Source of the DNA: Pectinatus haikarae
Lineage (GTDB): Bacteria; Bacillota; Negativicutes; Selenomonadales; Selenomonadaceae
DNA: 64,000 nt
Reading direction: 5' to 3'
Assembly: GCF_015732185.1 (NCBI RefSeq)
Contig: NZ_WIQM01000004.1
Location: 372,001-436,000 of the forward strand
In this document: one piece after another, positions 55,227-64,000 of the stretch
Position numbering within the stretch: the stretch's first letter is position 1
Layout: every line of letters begins with the position of its first letter
Notes under the pieces: generated by a model
Database searches by the model: none
What the model was told of the DNA's origin: nothing
Seen by the model: the letters and a program-made list of their open reading frames with translations, nothing else
Translations under genes and position numbers: made by a program

Positions 55227-55487
55227 ATGTTTGGTATTGGTGTTCCGGAACTTATCGTGATCTTGATTATCGGTTTGGTTTTATTTGGTCCCGGCAAACT
55301 GCCGGAGGTAGGTCGTGCGGTCGGCAAAAGCATCAATGAGCTGAAGAAGGCTACTGCGGGGATAAGCGATACTACCACAGTTCAGCAGACTCCTCCTGCT
55401 GCTAAGGCTGAACCGGCAGCAGCTGCCGCGCAAAACGTACAGGCTGCTGAGGTAAAAACAGAGGAAACAAAAATAGCGGATAAATAA
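55227..55487 (+). CDS. tatA: TatA/E-type twin-arginine translocase subunit, first copy
   Basis: An 86-residue protein with one N-terminal helix (IGVPELIVILIIGLVLFGPG) and the conserved FGPGKLPEVGRAVGKS hinge and amphipathic helix. An Ala/Glu-rich tail follows. ATG 55227 is preferred since AAAGGAG lies 8 bases before it. TatA forms the protein-conducting pore. A terminator follows, separating it from the second tatA gene. Confidence 0.9.
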   Translation: MFGIGVPELIVILIIGLVLFGPGKLPEVGRAVGKSINELKKATAGISDTTTVQQTPPAAKAEPAAAAAQNVQAAEVKTEETKIADK

Positions 55488-55489
55488 CT

Positions 55490-55522
55490 AAAAAGCGTCT
55501 TTGCTGGTTGAAGACGCTTTTT
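55490..55522 (+). terminator. Terminator between the two tatA genes
   Basis: AAAAAGCGTCTT (55490-55501) and AAGACGCTTTTT (55511-55522) pair perfectly around a 9-base loop. Only partial read-through to the second tatA would be expected. Confidence 0.9.
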
Positions 55523-55608
55523 GATATAGAAAGCTGTCTGCAAAATCAAAGTGTGCTGCTGAGGCGGTTCTTTTATCGTAAAATATTGATGAATACAGGA
55601 GGAGAAAG

Positions 55609-55827
55609 ATGTTTGATATAGGTGTACCGGAACTGTTGCTGATCCTTGTTATCGGGCTCGTTTTTTTTGGACCCGGAAAGCTGCCGGAGCTTGGTAAGGC
55701 TATAGGAAAAAGTCTGCGGGAATTTAAAAACGCGTCAGAGGAAGATCAGAAGGCTGCGGGCGGTAAAGAGATAAACGGCAATGAAGAACAGAAAATAATA
55801 GATGTAAAAGAAGAGCAGAAAAAGTGA
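55609..55827 (+). CDS. tatA: TatA/E-type twin-arginine translocase subunit, second copy
   Basis: A 72-residue paralogue: IGVPELLLILVIGLVFFGPG, then KLPELGKAIGKSLREFKNA. Its tail is short and charged. CAGGAGGAGAAAG precedes the ATG. The stop overlaps the tatC GTG, so this copy is translationally coupled to tatC; the first copy is not. It may serve the TatB-like role or be interchangeable with copy 1. Confidence 0.9.
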   Translation: MFDIGVPELLLILVIGLVFFGPGKLPELGKAIGKSLREFKNASEEDQKAAGGKEINGNEEQKIIDVKEEQKK

Positions 55828-56603
55828 GCGATATTATGCAAGAAAAAACTCCTGCTGAATTATCTGCCGTCGATCAGTCTCTGCCCGTACAGGCAGATGA
55901 AGAAAAACCGGCGGGCAATATGTCTTTGATAGAGCACCTTGAAGAGCTGCGCAAGCGGATCATCAGGAGCCTTATTGCTGTATGCATAGGCAGCGGCATA
56001 TGTTATTATTTCATTGAGGATATTATGCATTATCTGGTCCTTCCAGCCGGAAAGCTTTATTATATGCAGCCTACGGAGGCTTTTTTCACGTATATAAAGG
56101 TGGCTGTTTTTTCTGGATTTCTGCTGGTTCTGCCGATAGTGCTCTATCAGATATGGTGTTTTGTTCTGCCGGCACTGACAATAAGAGAGCGTAAGGTACT
56201 GCTGATCGTGGTACCTTCATCTTTTTTTCTTTTTTTCGGCGGTCTGGTTTTTTCCTTTTTTCTGGTCCTGCCGGCTGCTGTGAAATTTTTCATCGGCTTC
56301 GGCACGGACAGTCTGATGCCCCTTTTTTCTGTCGGTAAATATTTCGATTTTGTTATTTCCTTCGTGCTCCCCTTTGGTGCGGTTTTTGAGTTGCCGCTTG
56401 TTATTGTAATTCTGGCTAAGATAGGTTTTGTCACTTCAAAATTTCTTGTGCGAAAATGGCGGCTTGTTGTTTTCCTGGCATTCGTAATCGCCGCGGTCAT
56501 TTCTCCGACTCCGGATATTTTTACGCAGTGCACCATAGCGCTGCCGATGATCATTTTATATTTTTCAAGCTACTTGATAGTACGGTTTGTTCTGAGAAAA
56601 TAA
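55824..56603 (+). CDS. tatC: Twin-arginine translocase subunit TatC
   Basis: A 259-residue membrane protein with six helices. A 30-residue acidic N-terminal extension precedes the TatC signature SLIEHLEELRKRIIRSL. Later motifs are PTEAFFTYIKVAVFSGFLL, the conserved FELPLVIVILAKIG and FVIAAVISPTPDIFTQ. It binds the RR signal peptide of Tat substrates, such as the metallophosphatase at 42735-44078. It starts at GTG overlapping tatA. Confidence 0.94.
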   Translation: MSDIMQEKTPAELSAVDQSLPVQADEEKPAGNMSLIEHLEELRKRIIRSLIAVCIGSGICYYFIEDIMHYLVLPAGKLYYMQPTEAFFTYIKVAVFSGFLLVLPIVLYQIWCFVLPALTIRERKVLLIVVPSSFFLFFGGLVFSFFLVLPAAVKFFIGFGTDSLMPLFSVGKYFDFVISFVLPFGAVFELPLVIVILAKIGFVTSKFLVRKWRLVVFLAFVIAAVISPTPDIFTQCTIALPMIILYFSSYLIVRFVLRK

Positions 56604-56652
56604 TCGAAGCATTTGGTTATTCTTTATGCATATTGTGAAGAGAGGTTATATA

Positions 56653-58113
56653 ATGGCTTTTGCTGATTTACGAGAATTCATCGCCGAACTTGAAAAACGG
56701 AATTTGTTAAAAAGAATACAGACTCCTGTTGATTGTTATCTGGAAATAACAGAGATAACAGATCGTGTATGCAAGATGGAGGGCAGTAAAAATGTCGCTT
56801 TGCTTTTTGAAAATGTAAAGGGGTATGATATACCTGTACTTATAAATGCTTTTGGCTCCATGGAACGCATGGCTATAGCTCTCGGCGTCGAAAAACTTGA
56901 GGAGGTTCCCGATGAGCTTCGTGAAATATTGAAGCTGCCCTATATATCGCTGCAGAGGAAGATGGATCTTATACATATTATTCCTATGGCGAGGAGAGCG
57001 ATAAATTTCCCCAAATATGTAAAGAAGGCTCCCTGCAAGGAAATTATCATCAAGGACAGTCCTTCACTTGACAAGTTTCCTATACTGACCTGCTGGCCGC
57101 AGGACGGCGGACCTTTCATAACGCTGCCGCTTGTTTTTACGAAAAATCCCGTAACGGGTAAAAGAAATGTGGGCATGTATCGCCTGCAGAAGTACGACGG
57201 CAATACCACGGGGATGCACTGGCATATTCACAAGAACGGGGCCGAAAATTTTCGTGAATATAAGCGCTTGGGACATAATAAATTGGAAGCGGCAGTGGCC
57301 ATAGGCACTGATCCGGTACTCACCTATGCGGCCACAGCACCTTTGCCGCGTGATGTGGATGAAATGGTTTTCGCCGGTTTTCTGCGCAAAAAATCCGTGG
57401 AAATGGTAAAATGTGAAACTGTTGACGTTGAAGTTCCCGCTTCAAGCGAAATTGTTCTGGAAGGTTATGTCAATATCGATGAGTTTCGCCGTGAAGGGCC
57501 TTTCGGTGATCATACCGGTTATTATTCGCTGGCAGATGATTATCCCGTATTTCATATAACGTGCATCACTCACCGCAAAGATCCTGTTTATGCCGCCACT
57601 ATAGTGGGCAAGCCGCCTATGGAGGATTGTTATATAGCCAAAGCTACAGAACGTATATTCCTGCCTCTTATGCAGCAGATGATGCCTGAAATAGTTGATA
57701 TCAATTGCCCTCTGGAAGGTGTGTTTCACAATTGCATGATGATATCCATCAAAAAAACTTATCCGCAGCAGGCAAAAAAGGTAATGCAGGCTATCTGGGG
57801 TATGGGGCAGGCGATGTTCACAAAAATGATCATCGTTGTAGATGAACATGTCAATGTGCAGGACGCCAAGGAAGTCTGGTGGCGCGTGTATAATAATATT
57901 GACGCCAAACAGGATATCGTGATGGTGGAAGGACCGTTGGACGTGCTCGATCATTCTTCGCCTATGCCGAAGTGGGGGACAAAAATAGGTATCGATGCTA
58001 CGAAGACATGGCCTGAGGAAGGACATACGCGTGAGTGGCCGGATGAAATAACAATGTCGGACGAAGTCAAAAATGCGGTAGATCAAAAATGGAAGGATCT
58101 TGGTCTTGAGTAA
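56653..58113 (+). CDS. UbiD-family decarboxylase (menaquinone pathway)
   Basis: A 486-residue prenyl-FMN-dependent decarboxylase of the UbiD family. Segments seen are FADLREFIAELEKRNLLKRI, NVGMYRLQKYDGNTTGMHWHIHKNGA for the cofactor site, PLPRDVDEM, and EGPFGDHTGYY, holding the catalytic Glu. ATG 56653 follows AGAGAGG. It overlaps the UbiA gene. With the prenyl synthase and UbiA-like gene it suggests menaquinone biosynthesis, probably the futalosine variant. Confidence 0.88.
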   Translation: MAFADLREFIAELEKRNLLKRIQTPVDCYLEITEITDRVCKMEGSKNVALLFENVKGYDIPVLINAFGSMERMAIALGVEKLEEVPDELREILKLPYISLQRKMDLIHIIPMARRAINFPKYVKKAPCKEIIIKDSPSLDKFPILTCWPQDGGPFITLPLVFTKNPVTGKRNVGMYRLQKYDGNTTGMHWHIHKNGAENFREYKRLGHNKLEAAVAIGTDPVLTYAATAPLPRDVDEMVFAGFLRKKSVEMVKCETVDVEVPASSEIVLEGYVNIDEFRREGPFGDHTGYYSLADDYPVFHITCITHRKDPVYAATIVGKPPMEDCYIAKATERIFLPLMQQMMPEIVDINCPLEGVFHNCMMISIKKTYPQQAKKVMQAIWGMGQAMFTKMIIVVDEHVNVQDAKEVWWRVYNNIDAKQDIVMVEGPLDVLDHSSPMPKWGTKIGIDATKTWPEEGHTREWPDEITMSDEVKNAVDQKWKDLGLE

Positions 58114-58957
58114 AATATCCGCCCATATTAATAATATCGCGCTTCATCATACTATCTTTGCGCTGCCGTTTGCTTATATGGGGGCTTTTCTGGCAGCCGG
58201 CGGTCTGCCGTCGCTGCATGATTTTATTTTTATAACGCTTGCGATGGTAGGGGCCAGAAGCTGCGCCATGGTTCTTGATAATATGATTGATTTGAAATAT
58301 GATCGTCTGCAGCCGCGCCTGGCAAAAAGACCTATGGTTACAGGTGAGGTGAAACCGCGGGAGGCTGTGCTGCTTTTATTTGCAAGCATGGCGGTTTTTT
58401 TGTTTGCCGCACTGCAGCTGGCTCCGATATGCATATATCTGGCACCGCCTGCTGTCATAGTTTTGCTGTTATATCCTTATACGAAAAGATTTACGTTCCT
58501 GTGCCACTTTGTGCTGGGCGGGGCGCTGGTAATGGCTCCTATCGGCAGCTACATAGCTATAACAAATACCTTGTCGCTGCCCGTTATTTTCCTCGGGCTG
58601 GGTGTTTGTCTTTGGATAGGCGGATTTGATGCCATCTATGGCAGTCAGGACGAAGCTTTTGATAAAGCGCATGGACTGTATTCATTGGCAACGAGGTTCA
58701 CTGCCCGCAGAGTGTTTTCTATAATTTCTTTTGTACATGCCGCCAGTGTAGGCTGTTTCATTCTGGTCGGTGTGCTGTATAAGCTCTCCTTTATCTATTA
58801 TATAGGCATTATAATGGCGGTTCTGACACTTTTTTATCAGCATTCGATAGTTTCTTCTGCTGATTACAGCCGTCTTACACAGGTCTATTTTATGCGCAAT
58901 GGTATAGTTTCTATTGTCATTTTTATTTTTACGGCAATCAGCATACTGGCGGGTTAA
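58106..58957 (+). CDS. UbiA-family prenyltransferase
   Basis: A 283-residue membrane prenyltransferase with about eight helices. The Asp-rich motif is DNMIDLKYDRLQPRLAKRP (about residues 53-71), and the second is DAIYGSQDEAFDKAHG. It attaches a polyprenyl chain to an aromatic ring. TTG 58106 is preferred because GGAAGGA ends 8 bases before it; a TTG at 58100 is the alternative. Adjacent UbiD and the prenyl diphosphate synthase point to menaquinone. Confidence 0.87.
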   Translation: MSKISAHINNIALHHTIFALPFAYMGAFLAAGGLPSLHDFIFITLAMVGARSCAMVLDNMIDLKYDRLQPRLAKRPMVTGEVKPREAVLLLFASMAVFLFAALQLAPICIYLAPPAVIVLLLYPYTKRFTFLCHFVLGGALVMAPIGSYIAITNTLSLPVIFLGLGVCLWIGGFDAIYGSQDEAFDKAHGLYSLATRFTARRVFSIISFVHAASVGCFILVGVLYKLSFIYYIGIIMAVLTLFYQHSIVSSADYSRLTQVYFMRNGIVSIVIFIFTAISILAG

Positions 58958-59042
58958 GACATATGAAAGATTATAATTATACCGGAAAAAGCCAGACAAT
59001 ATTACATTATTGATAAATTTAATCAGCTTATGGAGGTAATCA

Positions 59043-59906
59043 ATGTCCGCCACTATTTTATGGGGCAAGTTATATGCCGAAAAACTTAAGAGCGAAGCCA
59101 GAGCGAAGATAATTGAACTGTCCGAAAAAACGGGTATAGCTCCCGGCTTGGCTGTAATAATAGTCGGAGGTAATCCGGCATCACAAGTTTATGTGAGAAA
59201 TAAGCACAAAACGTGCGAAGAGATGGGGATAAATTCGCAGATAGTAGCGCTTGCCGAAAATACAGGACGGCAGGAGCTTATAGATAATATAGAAAAGTTG
59301 AACAATGACAAAGGTATTCATGGTATTTTATTGCAGCTGCCCTTGCCAAAAGGTTTGCAAAAATATGAAAATGAATTTCTTTATAAGATTTCTCCTGTAA
59401 AGGATGTGGACGGTTTTCATCCGATAAATGCCGGACGTTTATCCATCGGTGAGAAATGCATGGTTCCGTGTACACCGCTTGGCTGTATCAAAATGATGGA
59501 ATTGGCTGATATTCCCATAGAAGGGAAAAAGGCAGTGATTATCGGCAGAAGCAATATTGTCGGCAAACCGATGGCAAATCTGCTTTTGGCAAGGAACGCA
59601 ACAGTTACGGTTTGCCATTCACATACGGCTGATTTGGCAAAAATAGCTGCTGAGGCTGATATATTGGTAGCAGCTGTGGGCCGGCCGAATTTTGTCACTG
59701 CGGATATGGTAAAATCAGGCGCGGTAGTTATTGATGTCGGAATAAACCGCATTGCGCCGAAAAAAATAACGGGCGATGTCGATTTCGATAATGTGAAGGA
59801 AAAGGCCGGTTTTATAACGCCTGTTCCGGGCGGCGTGGGGCTTTTAACTATAGCTATGCTCATGCATAACACTGTAGAAGCAGCAAAAATGCAGCTTTTG
59901 CCTTGA
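59043..59906 (+). CDS. folD: Methylenetetrahydrofolate dehydrogenase/cyclohydrolase
   Basis: A 287-residue bifunctional enzyme interconverting methylene- and formyl-tetrahydrofolate. Features are PGLAVIIVGGNPASQVYVRNK with the catalytic Lys, GILLQLPLP, KDVDGFHPINAG, the NADP site IIGRSNIVGKPMANLLL, and PVPGGVGLLTIAML. TATGGAGGTAAT precedes the ATG. It pairs with fhs downstream for one-carbon metabolism. Confidence 0.96.
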   Translation: MSATILWGKLYAEKLKSEARAKIIELSEKTGIAPGLAVIIVGGNPASQVYVRNKHKTCEEMGINSQIVALAENTGRQELIDNIEKLNNDKGIHGILLQLPLPKGLQKYENEFLYKISPVKDVDGFHPINAGRLSIGEKCMVPCTPLGCIKMMELADIPIEGKKAVIIGRSNIVGKPMANLLLARNATVTVCHSHTADLAKIAAEADILVAAVGRPNFVTADMVKSGAVVIDVGINRIAPKKITGDVDFDNVKEKAGFITPVPGGVGLLTIAMLMHNTVEAAKMQLLP

Positions 59907-59949
59907 ATGACGGTAAAGGCAGCAGTAATAAACGGGAGGTAGACAGCTG

Positions 59950-61617
59950 GTGAAAACTGATGTAGAAATTGCTCAGGAAACAAAAATGGACAATATAAAG
60001 AATATTGCCGCTCAGCTTGATCTGGATGAAGATGATCTTGAGCTGTACGGGAAATACAAGGCGAAAATCTCTATAAATACATGGAAAAAAATAAAAAATA
60101 AGAAGAACGGCAAACTTATATTGGTGACAGCCATCAATCCGACTCCGGCGGGAGAAGGAAAGACAACCACCAGTATAGGACTTGGCGATGCACTGCATTC
60201 TTTAGGGAAAAAAACAGCGATGGCACTGCGGGAGCCTTCGCTTGGACCGTGCTTTGGAATAAAAGGCGGTGCTGCGGGAGGCGGTTATGCGCAGGTAGTT
60301 CCTATGGAAGATATCAATCTGCATTTTACGGGCGATTTTCATGCACTGACCTCAGCGCATAATCTTTTGGCGGCTGTTCTTGATAATCATCTTCAGCAGG
60401 GAAATGCGCTGGATATAGACGTAAGGACCATAACCTGGCGGCGCGTGGTCGATCTGAACGACCGAGCCCTGAGAAATATTATTTGTGGTTTGGGCGGCAA
60501 GGCTCATGGTGTGCCGAGAGAAACCGGTTTTGATATTACGGTAGCCTCTGAATTGATGGCTATTTTATGTCTGGCTGATGATCTGCAGGATGTGAAAAAA
60601 CGTATAGGCAGCATCGTCGTTGCATATAATCATGCAGGCGAGCCTGTCCGTGCGGATGATCTTAAGGTCACCGGTGCGCTGGCATTGCTCCTGAAAGATG
60701 CCATCAAGCCAAATCTTGTCCAGTCTCTGGAAAAAACACCGGCATTTATTCATGGCGGGCCGTTTGCCAATATAGCGCACGGCTGCAACAGTGTACTGGC
60801 GACAAAGTATGCACTGAAACTGGCTGATTATGTAGTAACGGAAGCAGGTTTTGGTGCTGATCTGGGAGCAGAAAAATTTATTGATATAAAATGCCGTGCG
60901 GCAGGTTTGAAGCCGGATGCTGTGGTGATAGTCGCCACTGTCAGAGCATTGAAGATGCATGGCGGGCTGCCCAAGCAGGAGCTTGCAAAACCTGATCTGA
61001 AGGCTCTTGAGGCCGGCATGGAAAATTTATGCAAACATATTGAAAATATCAAGATGTTCGGTCTGCCTGCTGTGGTGGCTATAAATAGATTTCCCACCGA
61101 TACGGGAGAAGAAATTGCTTTTTTGGAAAATAGTTGTAAGAAACTCGGCGCGGAATTTTCCTTATCTACAGTATTTACCGACGGCAGCAAGGGAGCGGTT
61201 GATTTAGCGGGGAAGGTCATGCGGGCAGCTGATAGAGAATCTTCACTGCAATTTCCCTATACTGTCGAAATGTCGATAAGGGAAAAAATAAATGCTGTAG
61301 CAGAAAAAATATATGGGGCAGATGGTGTAGATTATACGGCAGCTGCAGATAAAATGATTGCTCAAATGGAAAAGCTGAATTTTGCGCATCTTCCTGTATG
61401 TATGGCAAAAACTCAGTATTCCCTCAGTGATGATATGACGAAATTGGGAAGACCTAAAGGTTTTAGGATAACTGTCAGAGAAATGCGTCTTTGTGCGGGG
61501 GCCGGGTTTATTGTTGCACTTGCCGGCAATATTCTTACCATGCCGGGGCTGCCAAAGAAGCCGGCTGCGGAAAATATGGATATAGACGGCAGCGGGAAAA
61601 TAACGGGATTGTTCTGA
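59950..61617 (+). CDS. fhs: Formate-tetrahydrofolate ligase
   Basis: A 555-residue ATP-dependent ligase producing 10-formyltetrahydrofolate from formate. The nucleotide loop is [18 protein letters not shown], followed by [28 protein letters not shown] and [15 protein letters not shown] 59950 has GGGAGGT 9 bases upstream. Length matches family. It follows folD by 43 bases. Confidence 0.96.
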   Translation: MKTDVEIAQETKMDNIKNIAAQLDLDEDDLELYGKYKAKISINTWKKIKNKKNGKLILVTAINPTPAGEGKTTTSIGLGDALHSLGKKTAMALREPSLGPCFGIKGGAAGGGYAQVVPMEDINLHFTGDFHALTSAHNLLAAVLDNHLQQGNALDIDVRTITWRRVVDLNDRALRNIICGLGGKAHGVPRETGFDITVASELMAILCLADDLQDVKKRIGSIVVAYNHAGEPVRADDLKVTGALALLLKDAIKPNLVQSLEKTPAFIHGGPFANIAHGCNSVLATKYALKLADYVVTEAGFGADLGAEKFIDIKCRAAGLKPDAVVIVATVRALKMHGGLPKQELAKPDLKALEAGMENLCKHIENIKMFGLPAVVAINRFPTDTGEEIAFLENSCKKLGAEFSLSTVFTDGSKGAVDLAGKVMRAADRESSLQFPYTVEMSIREKINAVAEKIYGADGVDYTAAADKMIAQMEKLNFAHLPVCMAKTQYSLSDDMTKLGRPKGFRITVREMRLCAGAGFIVALAGNILTMPGLPKKPAAENMDIDGSGKITGLF

Positions 61618-61662
61618 GCACGGAGTTTTTTAAAACCGAATAACTCAAAAAGAAAAATTATG

Positions 61663-61698
61663 AAAGCCGGACAATATACGTCTGGCTTTTATTTATGA
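61663..61698 (+). terminator. Terminator after fhs
   Basis: AAAGCCGGAC and GTCTGGCTTT pair with one wobble, followed by TATTTAT. Confidence 0.75.
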
Positions 61699-61872
61699 TA
61701 CATGGTAATATTTTTGTATGACCTCCTGGAGAGGCAGGATGCGAAAGCATAAAAAAGGACTTTGGAGGAATGATTGATCATATTGAACAGGCACATGGGG
61801 AAAGATAGTTTATCCGTGCGGTTTGACTGATCGTTATTCCTTAATATCGAGCGACAGGATAGAGGCTATATT

Positions 61873-63141
61873 ATGAAAATATATCATGGTAACTCATTGA
61901 ATCTTATGAGAGCGTTATCCATGGCACTGGAACTTTTATCAGTAAATCTGTCATTTCATCATTGGCGTGTGGCTATTATTGCAATGGCGATTGCCGAAGA
62001 AATGAAACTTCCTTATAAAATGAGTGCGACTCTTTTGCAGGCATCCCTCTTACATGATATAGGAGCGGCACCGAATTGGAATACGCGCGTGAAACTGCGT
62101 TCAGGCAAAAATTATGAAGAAAAGAAAATAGGACAGCGCTATGCTTTACATGCCTATGACGGTTATGCCTGTCTGAAAAATTCTCATTATTTTGGAGAAC
62201 TGGCCGGGATAATACTGCATCATCATGAAAATTGGCAGGATACTATCGGAAAAACTGATGTACCGCTTCAATCAAGAATATTGCGCCTGGCCGATTATGT
62301 GGAGGTGCATATAGACCCTAAAAAGCATATACTATTGCAAGTTAGGGATATTACAGAATGTATCAAAAAGGGGAACGGGATCTTATTTTCACCGGAAGTA
62401 GTGCAATGCTTCCTAAGTGTTTCCCGCACGGAAAATTTTTGGCTCAACATAACCGATAGAGCCTATGCGGACTTTTTCTTTAAAAAAAATGAAGCATATG
62501 GTATGGCTAATACCTACACAGAAAATGATGTAATTGATATAGCGGAAACTTTTGCGGCAATTATCGATCAGACGAGTGAATTTACCTACAATCATTCTTG
62601 CAGTGTGGCTAAAATAGCCGTATTTTTGGCTGCCAAGAAGGGATTCAGCGACAATGAACTTAAGGATATGATGGTTGCGGGACTTCTGCATGATATAGGC
62701 AAGCTTTCCATTCCAAATGAGGTGCTGGAAAAACCCGGCAAGCTCAGTGATGCTGAATTTGCCCTGATACATCAGCATACATATTACACTTACTGGATAT
62801 TGAGGCAGATCGATGGTTTTGAACAGATAGCAGAATGGGCCGCCTATCATCATGAGTGTCTTGATGGTTCCGGTTATCCATTTCATCTTCAGGCTGAGGC
62901 GTTGACACTGGGGTCAAGGATAATGGCTGTGGCGGATATATTCGTCGCTCTTCGTGAAGACAGGCCCTATAGACCGGGGCTGCCGCAGGGAGAAATATTG
63001 TGTATAATAAAAAAAATGGCGGAAAATTTTAAGTTGGACAAAAATTTGGTGGAACTTTTGGCAGATAATTATAAAACGGCCACTTTTTTGGTCAGCGGCA
63101 GTGAAACGGGTATTGATCTGCGGAAAGAAAATATTATCTGA
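61873..63141 (+). CDS. HD-GYP-type phosphodiesterase with two HD domains
   Basis: A 422-residue soluble protein. The N-terminal HD domain has LSFHHWRVAIIAMAIAEEM, LLHDIGAAP and ILHHHENW. The C-terminal HD-GYP domain has NHSCSVAKIAVFL, LLHDIGKLSIPNEVL, HHECLDGSGYPFHLQ (the GYP motif) and IMAVADIFVALREDRPYRPG. HD-GYP domains hydrolyse cyclic-di-GMP; two fused HD units suggest one could be regulatory. No sensory domain is seen. GATAGAGGC precedes the ATG, a weak ribosome site. Confidence 0.85.
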   Translation: MKIYHGNSLNLMRALSMALELLSVNLSFHHWRVAIIAMAIAEEMKLPYKMSATLLQASLLHDIGAAPNWNTRVKLRSGKNYEEKKIGQRYALHAYDGYACLKNSHYFGELAGIILHHHENWQDTIGKTDVPLQSRILRLADYVEVHIDPKKHILLQVRDITECIKKGNGILFSPEVVQCFLSVSRTENFWLNITDRAYADFFFKKNEAYGMANTYTENDVIDIAETFAAIIDQTSEFTYNHSCSVAKIAVFLAAKKGFSDNELKDMMVAGLLHDIGKLSIPNEVLEKPGKLSDAEFALIHQHTYYTYWILRQIDGFEQIAEWAAYHHECLDGSGYPFHLQAEALTLGSRIMAVADIFVALREDRPYRPGLPQGEILCIIKKMAENFKLDKNLVELLADNYKTATFLVSGSETGIDLRKENII

Positions 63142-63168
63142 GCAAGTAGAAAACTGATTGCAGATAAG

Positions 63169-63226
63169 AAAGAGCTGTTTTTCATAAGCTGGACTTGAAA
63201 ATCCAGTTGATGAAGAACAGCTCTTT
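63169..63226. terminator. Long hairpin between convergent HD-domain genes
   Basis: AAAGAGCTGTT and AACAGCTCTTT pair, with TTCAT/ATGAA and CTGGA/TCCAG inside. Probably a shared, bidirectional terminator, though its poly-T tracts are weak. Confidence 0.65.
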
Positions 63227-63242
63227 GTGCAATAAGAATTTT

Positions 63243-63731
63243 TTAAAAAACAAACATGTCACGGCATATTTTGCGGCCGCATTCCGTGCAAAATAATTTA
63301 TTATAAACTGATTTTATGGCATTTGCCGGCAATGAATCTTCGTAGCTGTTGACGAGAAAATCGGCCTCTACCAGTATCTGATAGTCTTTGCCATCAATTT
63401 TATCATAAGTATGGTGATGAGCGATAAGATAGACAACACGCTCTATTATATCCTCATCGGCATTCAGAGATTGAAGAAGCTCTTTAGCAGGGGCAGGACC
63501 CTCCTGCTCTTGCAGTGTTCCGTTGCAGGAACCGTATTTTTCCTCTGCCGGTTTGATACCTATATCATGCATCAGAGCGGCTACTTCCAAAATGTACTGC
63601 TGTTTTTGGGAAAGTCTCTCAGCATTGCCTATCAGAGAGGCATACGCATAAACTTTCGTAAAATGCTGTATCCGTTTAGGGTCGCCCTGAAAATATTCTA
63701 TCATTTTCTGAAAAACTTGGTCCTTAGTCAT
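63243..63731 (-). CDS. HD-domain phosphohydrolase
   Basis: A 162-residue metal-dependent phosphohydrolase. Ligands are visible in RIQHFTKVYAYA, AALMHDIGIKPA, LIAHHHTYDKIDGKDYQILVEADFLVN. The C-terminus carries FCTECGRKICRD, which may bind metal. It is shorter than known HD enzymes of defined function; its substrate is unknown. Confidence 0.82.
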   Translation of the reverse strand: MTKDQVFQKMIEYFQGDPKRIQHFTKVYAYASLIGNAERLSQKQQYILEVAALMHDIGIKPAEEKYGSCNGTLQEQEGPAPAKELLQSLNADEDIIERVVYLIAHHHTYDKIDGKDYQILVEADFLVNSYEDSLPANAIKSVYNKLFCTECGRKICRDMFVF

Positions 63732-63761
63732 TGAACGAAAATCCTCTCTGACTTAAGCATC

Positions 63762-64000
63762 TTATACAGAAATGCGCAGAGCCTTAACGGTAATATTCAC
63801 ATTCTGTACAATCATGCCTGTCATATACTCTATAGTAGTTTTAATTTTTCGCTGTAATTCTTTTAATAAGGTAGGTATATGCTTGCCGTAAAGCAAAATA
63901 ACTTTGAATGAGACACTTATTCCCTGATCTTCCGCATCCTTGAAAATATGATCGATGTGAATGCCGAATAATTTGTCAACGGATTGTTTATTGGCGGCAA
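63762..64000 (-). CDS. Asp23/Gls24 (DUF322) family protein, N-terminus off the edge
   Basis: The minus strand is open from the window's right edge to TAA at 63762. The visible part includes FKVILLYGKHIPTLLKELQ, then KIKTTIEYMTGM and VQNVNITVKALRISV at the end, the C-terminal strand/helix arrangement of Asp23/Gls24 proteins, which are alkaline-shock or envelope-associated in Firmicutes. About 79 residues are seen; the start lies outside. Confidence 0.8.
   Translation of the reverse strand, partial: AANKQSVDKLFGIHIDHIFKDAEDQGISVSFKVILLYGKHIPTLLKELQRKIKTTIEYMTGMIVQNVNITVKALRISV

Overview
The window looks like the chromosome of a diderm Firmicute of the Negativicutes (Selenomonas/Veillonella/Pectinatus relatives). 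It combines a lipopolysaccharide O-chain cluster, which implies an outer membrane, with Firmicute-type housekeeping genes: ribonuclease J, formate-tetrahydrofolate ligase, the coaD-rsmD pair, DUF1659/DUF2922 proteins, an Asp23-family protein and a paired radical-SAM/DUF2344 locus. This is inferred from gene content; no rRNA or species marker is present.

Positions 1-30500 are a visibly AT-rich surface-polysaccharide island. It opens with GDP-D-glycero-D-manno-heptose genes (partial hddC, a gmhB-type phosphatase, and hddA further on) and a GDP-sugar dehydratase-like SDR. Large multidomain glycosyltransferases and a Wzm/Wzt ABC exporter follow; Wzt carries an unusual propeller-like C-terminus. 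A radical-SAM gene and a large membrane-protein gene are each split by identical copies of a 1215-bp IS30-family element, with 13-bp target duplications. A graveyard of three decayed transposase relics (16.9-19.0 kb) precedes a second module: GtrB-like transferases, aldo/keto reductase, TIM-barrel isomerase, FAD oxidoreductase and GtrA. Then come three more glycosyltransferases, glf, a Wzx-type flippase and, after the composition changes, rfbA.

Positions 31500-38900 hold regulatory and cell-envelope genes. These are a ComK-like protein, a HisKA_2 sensor kinase with an ANTAR response regulator, a phosphatase, a two-repeat secreted protein, and a cassette of amidase, holin, DUF1659, DUF2922, glycine-zipper protein and small sigma factor. 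The sigma gene has mutually exclusive leader hairpins over its ribosome binding site. A 127-bp structured element lies just upstream of the amidase, and a second copy precedes an unrelated coiled-coil gene at 50.6 kb.

Positions 39000-45350 are a MurNAc-recycling locus (murQ, murP, mupG) next to yhcH, thiM and a Tat-exported metallophosphatase. The remainder is core metabolism: RNase J, a radical-SAM pair, coaD-rsmD, NAD synthetase, a polyprenyl diphosphate synthase, tatA-tatA-tatC, a UbiD/UbiA menaquinone pair, folD-fhs, two HD-domain proteins and a partial Asp23/Gls24 gene running off the right edge.

The strongest candidates for something new are the duplicated 127-bp structured leader, the Wzt/propeller fusion, the pair of glycosyltransferases with reciprocally decayed domains, and the sigma/holin/amidase cassette.
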